NCBI RefSeq assembly: GCF_039522935.1
Contig: NZ_BAAAEI010000001.1
Span: 248,001-312,000 of the forward strand
Length of the DNA: 64,000 nt
From: Bowmanella denitrificans
GTDB taxonomy: Bacteria; Pseudomonadota; Gammaproteobacteria; Enterobacterales; Alteromonadaceae
Direction of reading: 5' to 3'
The first letter of the stretch is position 1. Every line of letters begins with the position of its first letter. Below the pieces are notes generated by a model that saw only the letters and a program-made list of their open reading frames with translations, was not told the origin of the DNA and made no database searches. Position numbers and translations under genes: made by a program. This document shows positions 43,272 to 51,578 of this stretch, in pieces.

Positions 43272-44360
43272 TTATGCTTTTTCTTTGGCTGAGCTGCCGA
43301 CCACGCCACGGGCGACCTGGTCACGTTCAATGGATTCAAACAGCGCCTTGAAGTTACCTTCACCGAAGCCTTCGTCTTCTTTACGCTGAATAAACTCAAA
43401 AAATACCGGCCCCAGTACAGTTTCAGAGAAGATTTGCAGTAACAAACGTGGGTTGCCACCGTCGGTGGTGCCGTCCAACAAAATACCGCGGGCCTGCAAC
43501 TGGTCTACCGGCTCACCATGGCCTGGCAGACGTTCTTCCAGCATCTCGTAGTAAGTGGCCGGTGGCGCGGTCATAAACTTCACACCTTTGGCTTTTAGCT
43601 TGTCCCAGCAGGCCAACAGGTCGTCACAGGCAAAGGCAATATGCTGAATACCTTCGCCGTTGTATTTCATCAGGAACTCTTCAATCTGACCACCAGCGCT
43701 GGCTTCTTCATTGAGCGGAATACGAATTTTGCCGTCAGGGGCCGTCATGGCCTTGGACAGCAAACCTGTGTACTCGCCCTTGATATCGAAATAACGAATT
43801 TCACGGAAGTTGAACAGATTTGTGTAGTAGTCGGCCCAGTACTGCATACGACCACGGTAAACGTTGTGGGTGAGGTGATCCAGAGTATGGAAGCCACAAC
43901 CTTCAGGGTGACGATCCACACCTTCAATCCAGTTAAAGTCAATATCGTAAATCGTCTGACCTTCTTTGTAGCGATCAATCAGGTACAAGGTAGCCCCGCC
44001 AATCCCCTTAATGGCTGGCAGGCGTAATTCCATGGCACCGGTCTGAGTATCGACTGGCTGCGCACCCTTTTTCAGTGCGGCTGCATAGGCTTTTTGCGAG
44101 TCTTTTACTCTGAACGCCATACCACAGGCTGACGGTCCATGCTCAATGGCATAGTAGTGGGCATGACTTTTAGGTTCATAGTTGGTGATAAAGTTAATGT
44201 CGCCCTGACGCCACAGCTCCACATCCTTCGACTTATGACGCGCTACCAGGGTGAAGCCCATGGCTTCAAAAATGGGCTCCAGCACACCTTTCTGCGGTGC
44301 GGTAAACTCGACAAACTCGAAACCGTCCAAGCCCATCGGGTTCTCAAACAAATCCGCCAT
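43272..44360 (-). CDS. hppD: 4-hydroxyphenylpyruvate dioxygenase
   Basis: A 362-residue Fe(II)/alpha-keto-acid dioxygenase that makes homogentisate from 4-hydroxyphenylpyruvate. The N-terminus MGLDGFEFVEFTAP is typical of gammaproteobacterial HppD. Iron ligands are in HTLDHLTHNVYRG (first His), GEGIQHIAFACDDL (second His) and PVFFEFIQRK (Glu). LQIFSETVLGPVFFE is the conserved C-terminal signature. ATG at 44360 is preceded by AAGGGG 6 bases upstream; the longer frame to 44456 would overlap the operator. First gene of the leftward operon, divergent from marR with paired palindromes between. Confidence 0.95.
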   Translation of the reverse strand: MADLFENPMGLDGFEFVEFTAPQKGVLEPIFEAMGFTLVARHKSKDVELWRQGDINFITNYEPKSHAHYYAIEHGPSACGMAFRVKDSQKAYAAALKKGAQPVDTQTGAMELRLPAIKGIGGATLYLIDRYKEGQTIYDIDFNWIEGVDRHPEGCGFHTLDHLTHNVYRGRMQYWADYYTNLFNFREIRYFDIKGEYTGLLSKAMTAPDGKIRIPLNEEASAGGQIEEFLMKYNGEGIQHIAFACDDLLACWDKLKAKGVKFMTAPPATYYEMLEERLPGHGEPVDQLQARGILLDGTTDGGNPRLLLQIFSETVLGPVFFEFIQRKEDEGFGEGNFKALFESIERDQVARGVVGSSAKEKA

Positions 44361-44428
44361 TTCAATCCCCTTATTTACTCTTTGCTGCATTTTGGGCAAC
44401 CTTTGACACAATGTTACCCAAGTGTTTT

Positions 44429-44463
44429 GTTTCAGTTGAAAGCATGTTAGTTTCAATTGAAAC
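44429..44463. promoter_or_regulatory. Twin 14-bp palindromes, likely MarR operator
   Basis: GTTTCAGTTGAAAG (44429-44442) and GTTTCAATTGAAAC (44450-44463) are two copies of one palindrome. The second is perfect. Starts are 21 bases apart, two helical turns, so two dimers would bind the same face of DNA. They lie between the divergent hppD and marR genes; the second ends 8 bases before the marR ATG, so binding would block both transcripts. Confidence 0.8.
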
Positions 44464-44471
44464 CATTGACA

Positions 44472-44936
44472 ATGGCGGAGCCGAACTTGCCCTGTAAACC
44501 AAACTCTCCACTGCTGTTGCAGCGTTTCCTGCCTTACAGACTGACGACGTTGTCCAATAAAATCTCTCAGGCTTTGGCCGCGCAGTACAGCGAGCGTTTT
44601 GATTTAAGCATTCCCGAATGGCGCATAGTGGCGGTACTTGGTGAGGGGGTGGCACTGTCTGCAGCCGAGATTGTGCAGCGTACTGCAATGGACAAAGTGG
44701 CCGTTTCCAGAGCCGTTAAAAAGCTGTTGGAAAAGGGTCGACTGGAAAAAAATCAGGACACTAATGACAACCGTCGCTTCGCATTATCATTGTCAGAAGC
44801 AGGTAAAACCCTTTATGAAGAGGTAGTCCCCATTGCCCTGGACTACGAAAAACGCCTGATTGCGCAGCTCAACCATGAAGAAATCGACAATATGGACAAA
44901 CTGTTTAACCACCTGGACAGTGTGATCCTGAAATAG
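44472..44936 (+). CDS. MarR family regulator of the hppD operon
   Basis: A 154-residue MarR protein. SIPEWRIVAVLGEGVALSAAEI is the start of the winged helix-turn-helix, DKVAVSRAVKKLLEKGRLEK the recognition helix and wing, and NRRFALSLSEAGKTLYEEVV the C-terminal dimer helix region. ATG at 44472 is preferred because TTG 44457 lies inside the perfect palindrome. Divergent from hppD with twin palindromes in the gap; it probably represses the tyrosine-degradation operon and itself. The effector is unknown, perhaps a pathway intermediate. Confidence 0.9.
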   Translation: MAEPNLPCKPNSPLLLQRFLPYRLTTLSNKISQALAAQYSERFDLSIPEWRIVAVLGEGVALSAAEIVQRTAMDKVAVSRAVKKLLEKGRLEKNQDTNDNRRFALSLSEAGKTLYEEVVPIALDYEKRLIAQLNHEEIDNMDKLFNHLDSVILK

Positions 44937-45049
44937 CGCCGGTAGTTTGCCCCAAAACCGGGCATTGACTGCTGCCTGTCAGCAAAAAACTCACGCCTTG
45001 CAAAATATGCCATAGAATTTGAAAAGGGCATAAAAGGGCGAGAATCCTG

Positions 45050-47929
45050 ATGACTTGCAGAGCTGATAATCCTAGCGGCCGGTTTTTAGCCTTAACCGGG
45101 TTATTGCACAAACACAGTATCACCAACCCTATGCAGCGAGCCTGCATACTGGCCGCGATGCTGTTACCACCACCAGCCCTGTCACAAGAAACGCCTGAGT
45201 CTGGCGCAGAATCGCAACAAATAGAACGTATCAGCATCACCGGCTCACACCTGCGTCGGCGCGGCGCCGATGCGCCCATTCCCACTACCGTGCTTGGGGC
45301 TGACTATATCGACAAAAAAGGCATCACCAGTATCGGCGATATGATGATCGAGTTACCCGCCATCAATGCTGGCATTAATGGCCAGAATAACAATCTGAAC
45401 ATGGGCAATGCCGGTTTAAATCTGTTAAACCTGCGCGCCCTTGGTTATACCCGTACGCTGGTGTTGGTCAATGGCCGTCGGCATGTGGGTAGTCAGGCCG
45501 GAAATACAGCGGTAGATGTTTCGACCTTATCCCCAGCCCTGATAGAGCGGGTGGAAACCATTACCGGTGGTGCATCGGCGGTATACGGTGCAGACGCGGT
45601 GTCCGGGGTGGTGAACTTTATCACCAAACAGCAAATGGACGGCCTGCAACTGGACGGTCAGATAGGCGCAGCCGAGCATGGTGCCGCTGAAGATATGAGT
45701 GTCAGCATTACCGCCGGTAGCGGCTTTAACCAGGATAAAGGCCAGTTGCTTCTGCATCTGAACTACGCCAAAAACAATGGCCACCTGGCCAGCGATCGTG
45801 ACTTTTCAAAAACTAACCTGACCTTTCAGGATACCGATAACGACGGTGTGTTTGAGGCATATAACGACAACGTTATCCGCGTGCAAGGTCCCACCGGCGT
45901 CACCATTGGGCCAGTACCCGGTGGCCTGGTAGCCTGGACCCGTGATGGCAACTTCACTGATCCCAGTGGCAATCCTATTTTCGGCTTTGCCAGCCAACAG
46001 GGCGGCATTGGCCTGCGCACTGCTGATTACGCGCAGCCGCGCCCGGCCACCCAGCGAGTCATCTTTAATGGCCGCATGGATTACGCCTTGTCACCCAGCA
46101 TGTACAGTTTTTTTGATGCCAAATACGCTCTCACCCGAGCCGAGATCCATGGGCAACCTGCGTATTTCGCCTCCTTTGGTAACTTTGCCAGACCGGCAGA
46201 TATCTATATCGATAATCCTTATCTGCACCCGGATGTGGTGGCCTATATGCAATCCCAGGGCTTAGCCAGTCTGCGGGTGGAAAAAGCCAGTGAAGAACTG
46301 GGTCTGATCGATTTTGATAATCGCCGCCATGTACTGCAGTTGGTTACCTGTCTGGAAGGGGACATCGGCGATGACTGGAACTGGTCGGTTGCTTATCAGT
46401 ATGGTCGCAGTGAAGGCGATGAAGACGGCCTGGATCGCGATGAAGCACGCGCCCAACAAGCCATCGATGTGATTCGTGACGAGCAGGGGGTGATTCGCTG
46501 TCGCGACCAAAGTAACGGCTGCGCACCAATGAACTTGTTTGGCCGCCAAACCCTGTCAGAGGATGTCATCGGCTTTATGATGTTCCGGGATACCGACAAA
46601 AATACCCTGACTCAAAAAGTGTTTAGCGCGCGAATCAGCGGCGAAGCCTTTACCCTGCCTGCCGGTCGCCTCGGCCTGGCGGCAGGCCTGGAGTATCGCC
46701 AGGAACATAGCGAGTTCAGCCCGTCGCAAGCCCACCAGCTGGGCAGTACCTATCGCACCAACTCAGGCGCCTTGCTAGCCAGCCGCGGTGAATACGATGT
46801 AAAGGAGGCGTATATTGAAACCCTGGTGCCCCTGCTACAAGACAAGCCCTGGGCCAATCAGTTAAGCCTGGAGGCGGCGCTGCGGCGTTCGGATTATTCC
46901 CTGGCTGGCACCTCTTCGGCTTGGAAGCTGGGATTGAGCTGGGAACCGGTGCAGGATCTTAAGTTACGCTTCAATCGTTCAAAGTCAGTGCGCGCCGCCA
47001 ATATTGCCGAAATGTTCCAGCCACAGCAGCCGGGCTTTGCCTTTGTGGAAGATCCCTGCCATTTCGAAAACCTTACATTGGGCGCAAGTCCGGCTAATCG
47101 GCAGGCCAATTGTCTGGCCCTGGGCTTAAGCACAGACTTTCAATCAGAAGCCGAAACCTCGGTACGTACGGTGCTGACCTCCGGCAGTCGGGACTTAACG
47201 CCAGAAACCGCGCTGACCACCACCCTGGGGCTGGTCTACACCCCATCCTGGCTAAACAACCTGACTCTATCCGTAGACAACTGGGAGATTAACATTGCAG
47301 ATGCCATTCAGGCATTCAGCGCCAACAATATCCTGAATAACTGTGTGGATCTGTCCTCAGTGGATAACGAGTTTTGTCGGCTGGTCAGCCGCGACGCCGA
47401 AGGGCAAATTAGCAACATCAGCGTCAAGCAAATCAATATTGCCAATTTTAACGCGGCAGGACTGGACCTGGAGGCGCACTATCAGTGGCAATGGGGCGAC
47501 GGACAAATGGCACTGAATGTGCTAGCCACCTATTTACGCAACAAGGATTATTACGAAACCCCACAAGCCCAGGTACCACTGCGTCAGGCCGGTAATCTGG
47601 AAAATCCCCAATGGCAGGGTATGGCCATGCTTTCATATCAGACAGGTGCCTGGAATCTGAGCCTGCACAGCCGCTATGTTGGTTCGTCACAAGTGGATGC
47701 GGCAGAACAAAACCCCAGCTACCACCGCCAGATCCCAAGCTATTTGTTGCATTCAATGCAGCTCGGCTATCAATTCCAATCAGACCTGCAACTTTACCTG
47801 GGAATCAATAATCTGCTGGATGAAGAACCCCCGCGCCGCGCCGAAGTGTATTCCGGACAGGGCGTGGCTGGCAGTTTTTATGATACGGTTGGCCGTTTTG
47901 CCTACCTTGGTGCCAGATATCAGTTCTGA
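45050..47929 (+). CDS. TonB-dependent receptor
   Basis: A 959-residue receptor. A signal peptide (ACILAAMLLPPPALSQ) follows a longer polar leader; ATG at 45131 would give a compact signal and is an alternative start. The plug includes RISITGSHLRRRGADAP, GDMMIELPAINAGINGQNNN, LVNGRRHVGSQAGNTAVDVS and VETITGGASAVYGADAVSGV. The barrel ends in RFAYLGARYQF. The GS-x-LRR start and long glycine-rich plug are typical of the large oligopeptide/sugar-type receptors in Alteromonadales and Caulobacter relatives. It has no partner gene nearby. Ligand unknown. Confidence 0.92.
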   Translation: MTCRADNPSGRFLALTGLLHKHSITNPMQRACILAAMLLPPPALSQETPESGAESQQIERISITGSHLRRRGADAPIPTTVLGADYIDKKGITSIGDMMIELPAINAGINGQNNNLNMGNAGLNLLNLRALGYTRTLVLVNGRRHVGSQAGNTAVDVSTLSPALIERVETITGGASAVYGADAVSGVVNFITKQQMDGLQLDGQIGAAEHGAAEDMSVSITAGSGFNQDKGQLLLHLNYAKNNGHLASDRDFSKTNLTFQDTDNDGVFEAYNDNVIRVQGPTGVTIGPVPGGLVAWTRDGNFTDPSGNPIFGFASQQGGIGLRTADYAQPRPATQRVIFNGRMDYALSPSMYSFFDAKYALTRAEIHGQPAYFASFGNFARPADIYIDNPYLHPDVVAYMQSQGLASLRVEKASEELGLIDFDNRRHVLQLVTCLEGDIGDDWNWSVAYQYGRSEGDEDGLDRDEARAQQAIDVIRDEQGVIRCRDQSNGCAPMNLFGRQTLSEDVIGFMMFRDTDKNTLTQKVFSARISGEAFTLPAGRLGLAAGLEYRQEHSEFSPSQAHQLGSTYRTNSGALLASRGEYDVKEAYIETLVPLLQDKPWANQLSLEAALRRSDYSLAGTSSAWKLGLSWEPVQDLKLRFNRSKSVRAANIAEMFQPQQPGFAFVEDPCHFENLTLGASPANRQANCLALGLSTDFQSEAETSVRTVLTSGSRDLTPETALTTTLGLVYTPSWLNNLTLSVDNWEINIADAIQAFSANNILNNCVDLSSVDNEFCRLVSRDAEGQISNISVKQINIANFNAAGLDLEAHYQWQWGDGQMALNVLATYLRNKDYYETPQAQVPLRQAGNLENPQWQGMAMLSYQTGAWNLSLHSRYVGSSQVDAAEQNPSYHRQIPSYLLHSMQLGYQFQSDLQLYLGINNLLDEEPPRRAEVYSGQGVAGSFYDTVGRFAYLGARYQF

Positions 47930-48038
47930 TACTGAGCTGCCAACGCCTTATTGCCTGTGACTATACAAATTGAAATAACCTGCGCCGCTCATAAGCCTAT
48001 ATATTAAGACGGCAATATCATTGCGGTGGACTGAAACC

Positions 48039-48464
48039 TTGGGCAACAAAGCTTATTTTTATCGTAAAATGCTGTGGGCAAAACAATATATGGACCAGCA
48101 TTTCGCCGAAGAGCTGGACATAGCACAGGTAGCCAATCAGGCCTGCTTCAGTAAATTCGACTTTATCCGCCAGTTCAAAAAAACCTATCACAGAACACCT
48201 TATCAATACCTGAAATTTATCCGGCTACACCGGGCCGCCATACTGCTTAGAAGCGGACAATATTCCGTGCAGGAGGTGTGCTTTCAGGTAGGTTACACCA
48301 GCCTTTCCTCATTCAGCGGCTTATTTAAATCCGCTTATGATCAGTCACCCAATAAGTATCTGCAGGCCCACAAAGCAAGAGCCAGACAGCAGGCTATAGG
48401 GCCTTCTTGCGTTATCCCGGCTTGTTTTGCCACTTTGCAGAGTTGCATAAAACAGCAATTCTGA
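48039..48464 (+). CDS. Short AraC family regulator
   Basis: About 141 residues containing only the AraC/XylS DNA-binding domain: LDIAQVANQACFSKFDFIRQ (first helix-turn-helix) with TYHRTPYQYLKFIRLHRAAI, and SVQEVCFQVGYTSLSSFSGL (second helix-turn-helix). No sensor domain. No ATG is available; TTG at 48039 with GGTGGA about 8 bases upstream is the best start (TTG 48021 is an alternative). The VOC gene starts 59 bases after its end. The regulator probably acts on this pair. Confidence 0.82.
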   Translation: MGNKAYFYRKMLWAKQYMDQHFAEELDIAQVANQACFSKFDFIRQFKKTYHRTPYQYLKFIRLHRAAILLRSGQYSVQEVCFQVGYTSLSSFSGLFKSAYDQSPNKYLQAHKARARQQAIGPSCVIPACFATLQSCIKQQF

Positions 48465-48523
48465 AGAAAAAACCTCCGGGTATTTTTCCTATGATAGGGG
48501 TTCAGGCAAACCAGGAGCAACGC

Positions 48524-48883
48524 ATGAAACCCCAATTTACACCCGGCAATAACATGGCCATGAAAATACCCAGCCATGAATATCAGGCTACGCTGGCTTT
48601 CTATCGTGAGGTGCTGGCCTTAACTGAAATAACCAGCCCGGAGCCCGGCTCAACGCCCAGGTTTGCGTTTGGCGATAAAACCTTATGGCTGGACAACGTC
48701 GCGACCTTAAGTCAGGCGGAAATCTGGCTGGAAATTGTCACCGATAATCCGCAGGCGGCGGCGGAGTATTTCAACAAAGCAGGAATTCAGCGCTGCGATG
48801 ATATCGAGCCGTTACCGGCAGACTTTAAGGGCTTTTGGATCACCAGTCCCAGTAACATCATCCATCTGCTTTCCAGCCAATAG
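48524..48883 (+). CDS. VOC family protein (glyoxalase-like)
   Basis: A 119-residue single VOC domain. AMKIPSHEYQATLAFYREVL is the first module, with a Lys rather than His at the usual first metal position. FGDKTLWLDN and AEIWLEIVTDNPQAAAEYF belong to the second. FWITSPSNIIHLLSS replaces the normal terminal DPDGN-x-x-E, so metal ligands are largely missing. It is therefore probably a binding or resistance-type protein, not a metal enzyme. ATG 48524 has AGGAG 7 bases upstream; the longer frame overlaps the AraC gene. Confidence 0.75.
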   Translation: MKPQFTPGNNMAMKIPSHEYQATLAFYREVLALTEITSPEPGSTPRFAFGDKTLWLDNVATLSQAEIWLEIVTDNPQAAAEYFNKAGIQRCDDIEPLPADFKGFWITSPSNIIHLLSSQ

Positions 48884-48897
48884 CGATATGACAGTAG

Positions 48898-48923
48898 GGC
48901 GGGACTGGCCCTATTGTCCCGCC
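48898..48923. terminator. Hairpin at the convergent VOC/helicase ends
   Basis: GGCGGGAC (48898-48905) and GTCCCGCC (48916-48923) form a perfect 8-bp stem across the helicase stop codon. No T-tract follows on either strand; it may still act as a bidirectional stop. Confidence 0.4.
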
Positions 48924-51361
48924 AGGGCCAGTCGAATGTCTTCCCAGCTCACCTCATCCCCCAGTGCCGTTTTGACGGCTTTCAGGCTGTTGTCCTGCTG
49001 AGCAGCGGCGGCTTGACGAATGGCCTCAATACGTTCTGCTGGCAGTAACTCCTGCACCTCAATCTCACCGGACTGAATAAAGTGGCATAAGTGATTGGCC
49101 ACCGTTCCAGGCACCAGGCCGCGCTGCTCGGCAATCTGTGCCAGGTTTAAGCCCTGGCGGTAAAGATCCAGGGTGATATCGCGAGTGCTGCGCTTTTCGG
49201 TGACATCTTCTGTGCTGTTTTCCTGGCCGGATGATATAGCGGCTGCGCTGTCGACGCTGGATAAGGGTGCAGGATCGGTCTCCAGCCCCTGCTCAGCGCA
49301 GTATTCGGTCACCAGCTTAAGTAAATCCTCGCCATATTTTTCCACCGTGCTGGGGCCGACTTTATGCACTTTTAATAACGTCTGGCGACTGCCCGGCAAA
49401 TGCTTGGCAATTTGCAACAGGACTTGCTGATGAGCAATGCGGTAAGCGGGTACCTGCTGGTGTTCGGCCTGCCCACTGCGCCAGTCCCGTAAGCGCTGAA
49501 ACAGCGCCGGGTGCGCCAGGTCATCGATGCTCAGTTCTTCTGCCGGGGGGCTTTTCACTGCAGCGCTTTTACTTTCCTGAATCCCCGCTTTGGCCAGGGC
49601 TTGTAACCAGATGGCCAGATTGAACCCGGCTGCGCTGCAAGCCACAATGGCCTGCTTCTCGGCCAAAACCCTATCCAGTCGTTCCAGGGCCTTTTTAATC
49701 TGCTTGTTAAGCTGTTTGTTGTCGGTGGCATAGTGAAATGCAGCTCGCCAAGTTATCAGTTCAGTCAGGGCCTGACTGAAATAGCCGCTGGCTTTGCTGA
49801 CCCGCTCCTGTACCGAACGATCCTGCTCAGGCAGCGATGCACTAGCAAACAGGCTGTGTAACTGGCGCTGGAACTTCGTTGCCACTGCGACCACGTTATT
49901 CTGGATGGCCTGCTTTAATTCAGGCAAAGCTGCACTGTTATGGCTTTGCACCCTGTCCCCGCCATCCGCCAATTCCCTTTCCAGCCGGTTTAGCGCAAAC
50001 CCCAACCCACTAAAATCAAAACTTTCCAGCAACAGTCCTTGCTGATACTCACCTTTGGCCTGCTCCAGCATGGCTGCATCCGGCGCCGGACAATGCTGGC
50101 TGAAATGTATAATCAGCTCGTCACAACGCACGGCCTGGGGACGCAGTGGGCTTTGCAACACCAGTCCATCCAATTGGCGACAACGACTTAGCGCCACATA
50201 AATCTGCCCGTGGGAAAAGGCTGCCTGACCGTCGATTATGGCCTTGTCGAAGGTCAGCCCCTGGCTCTTATGAATGGTAATTGCCCAGGCCAGGCGCAGC
50301 GGTATCTGACTGAAACTGCCGATGACGTCCTCGCTAATCTGCTGTTCACCGTCCAATCCATATTTGATGTTTTCCCAGGTGGCCGCTTCTACCTCAATGG
50401 GTTCAGGCTCGTCCGCACATTGCACCCAGACCTTGTCGGCCTGTACACGGCTGACCACCCCGCGTTTGCCGTTAAAATAGCGCCGCAGCTCACCCTGGTC
50501 ATTGCGGATAAACATCACCTGAGCGCCAACTTTCAGTGCCAGTTGCGCGGCGGCCGGATAGCTTTGCTCAGGGTAATCACCGTTAACCCGCGCCTCGAAA
50601 TATTGAAGTTCGCCAGGCAGCGCCGCCAGTTTGCTGTTATTCAGCTTGTCCGCGCTGTGGTTATGGGTACTCAGCACAATATAATCGTCATCATGAAAAT
50701 CCGGCTGATAGCGCCGGTTCAAGGCGTCAAGCGCCTGGTCATCCAACTGGTTATTGCGCACCTGATTCAGCAGACTGATAAAGGCCGGGTCGGACTGACG
50801 GTAGACCTGCTGCAGCTCAACCTGCACCCACTGGCTTTGCGCCAGGGCCTGGCTGGCAAAAAAGTAAGGGTTGGCATAATGCTGTTGCAGCAGTTGCCAG
50901 TCGCTATCTTTCACCACCGGCGGCAACTGGTATAAATCGCCAATCAGCAGCAACTGCACGCCACCAAAGGGCTTGTTGCGGTCGCGAAAACGCCTTAGCA
51001 CCGCATCCACGGCGTCCAGCATATCGGCCCGCACCATACTGATCTCGTCAATCACCAACAAGTGCAGGCTGCGGATAATATTGATCTTTTCTTTGCTGAA
51101 ACGGTTATGTTCAGCCTGTCTGGTACCAGGTATATAGGGCCCGAAGGGGAGCTGGAAAAACGAATGCAGTGTTACGCCGCCGGCATTAATGGCTGCCACA
51201 CCGGTTGGCGCGGTGACCATCATGCGTTTAGGACTATGCGCCTTCAGGTCACGCAGGAAGGTGGTTTTGCCGGTACCAGCCTTACCGGTCAGAAACACAT
51301 GTACGCCGGTTTGTTCCACCAGCGTTCTGGCTGTGTGCAATTGGGGATTGGGGTTGGTCAT
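48911..51361 (-). CDS. PIF1-like DNA helicase with HRDC and C-terminal HTH
   Basis: An 816-residue superfamily-1 helicase. Walker A is FLTGKAGTGKTTFL with Lys32, motif II LLVIDEISMVRADMLDAVD, and a later LAWAITIHKSQGLTFDKAII with YVALSRCRQLDGL is the PIF1/RecD motif V/VI pair. PHALFQRLRD-like and AYRIAHQQVLLQIAKHLPGS segments near residue 630 form an HRDC domain. The last 100 residues (LDLYRQGLNLAQIAEQRGLV) are the helicase-type HTH found at the end of RecQ-like and PIF1-like proteins. It acts in DNA repair or replication. ATG 51361 has GGGA upstream. Single gene, divergent from katG. Confidence 0.9.
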   Translation of the reverse strand: MTNPNPQLHTARTLVEQTGVHVFLTGKAGTGKTTFLRDLKAHSPKRMMVTAPTGVAAINAGGVTLHSFFQLPFGPYIPGTRQAEHNRFSKEKINIIRSLHLLVIDEISMVRADMLDAVDAVLRRFRDRNKPFGGVQLLLIGDLYQLPPVVKDSDWQLLQQHYANPYFFASQALAQSQWVQVELQQVYRQSDPAFISLLNQVRNNQLDDQALDALNRRYQPDFHDDDYIVLSTHNHSADKLNNSKLAALPGELQYFEARVNGDYPEQSYPAAAQLALKVGAQVMFIRNDQGELRRYFNGKRGVVSRVQADKVWVQCADEPEPIEVEAATWENIKYGLDGEQQISEDVIGSFSQIPLRLAWAITIHKSQGLTFDKAIIDGQAAFSHGQIYVALSRCRQLDGLVLQSPLRPQAVRCDELIIHFSQHCPAPDAAMLEQAKGEYQQGLLLESFDFSGLGFALNRLERELADGGDRVQSHNSAALPELKQAIQNNVVAVATKFQRQLHSLFASASLPEQDRSVQERVSKASGYFSQALTELITWRAAFHYATDNKQLNKQIKKALERLDRVLAEKQAIVACSAAGFNLAIWLQALAKAGIQESKSAAVKSPPAEELSIDDLAHPALFQRLRDWRSGQAEHQQVPAYRIAHQQVLLQIAKHLPGSRQTLLKVHKVGPSTVEKYGEDLLKLVTEYCAEQGLETDPAPLSSVDSAAAISSGQENSTEDVTEKRSTRDITLDLYRQGLNLAQIAEQRGLVPGTVANHLCHFIQSGEIEVQELLPAERIEAIRQAAAAQQDNSLKAVKTALGDEVSWEDIRLALAGQ

Positions 51362-51578
51362 ATTATCCCTGCCTGGATTCTGAAGTGCCATCCTATCATT
51401 AATTTAGAACAGCCTGGGCCAAGGTCCAGTCGAGAGTACCTATTGCTCTTTAATATATTTGATTCAGCCAACCTATTGCATCAATCAGTTTTCTTCATAA
51501 CCAACCATCTGGTGTACCGATAAAAGCCACCTATAGTTACCCAGGGCAAAAACAACCTGATAACAAAAGGACACTATT

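Noticed and set aside
50210..50935. 241-codon open frame on the plus strand opposite the helicase gene
   Set aside because: It is antisense to conserved PIF1 helicase motifs, has no recognisable domain and no ribosome site.
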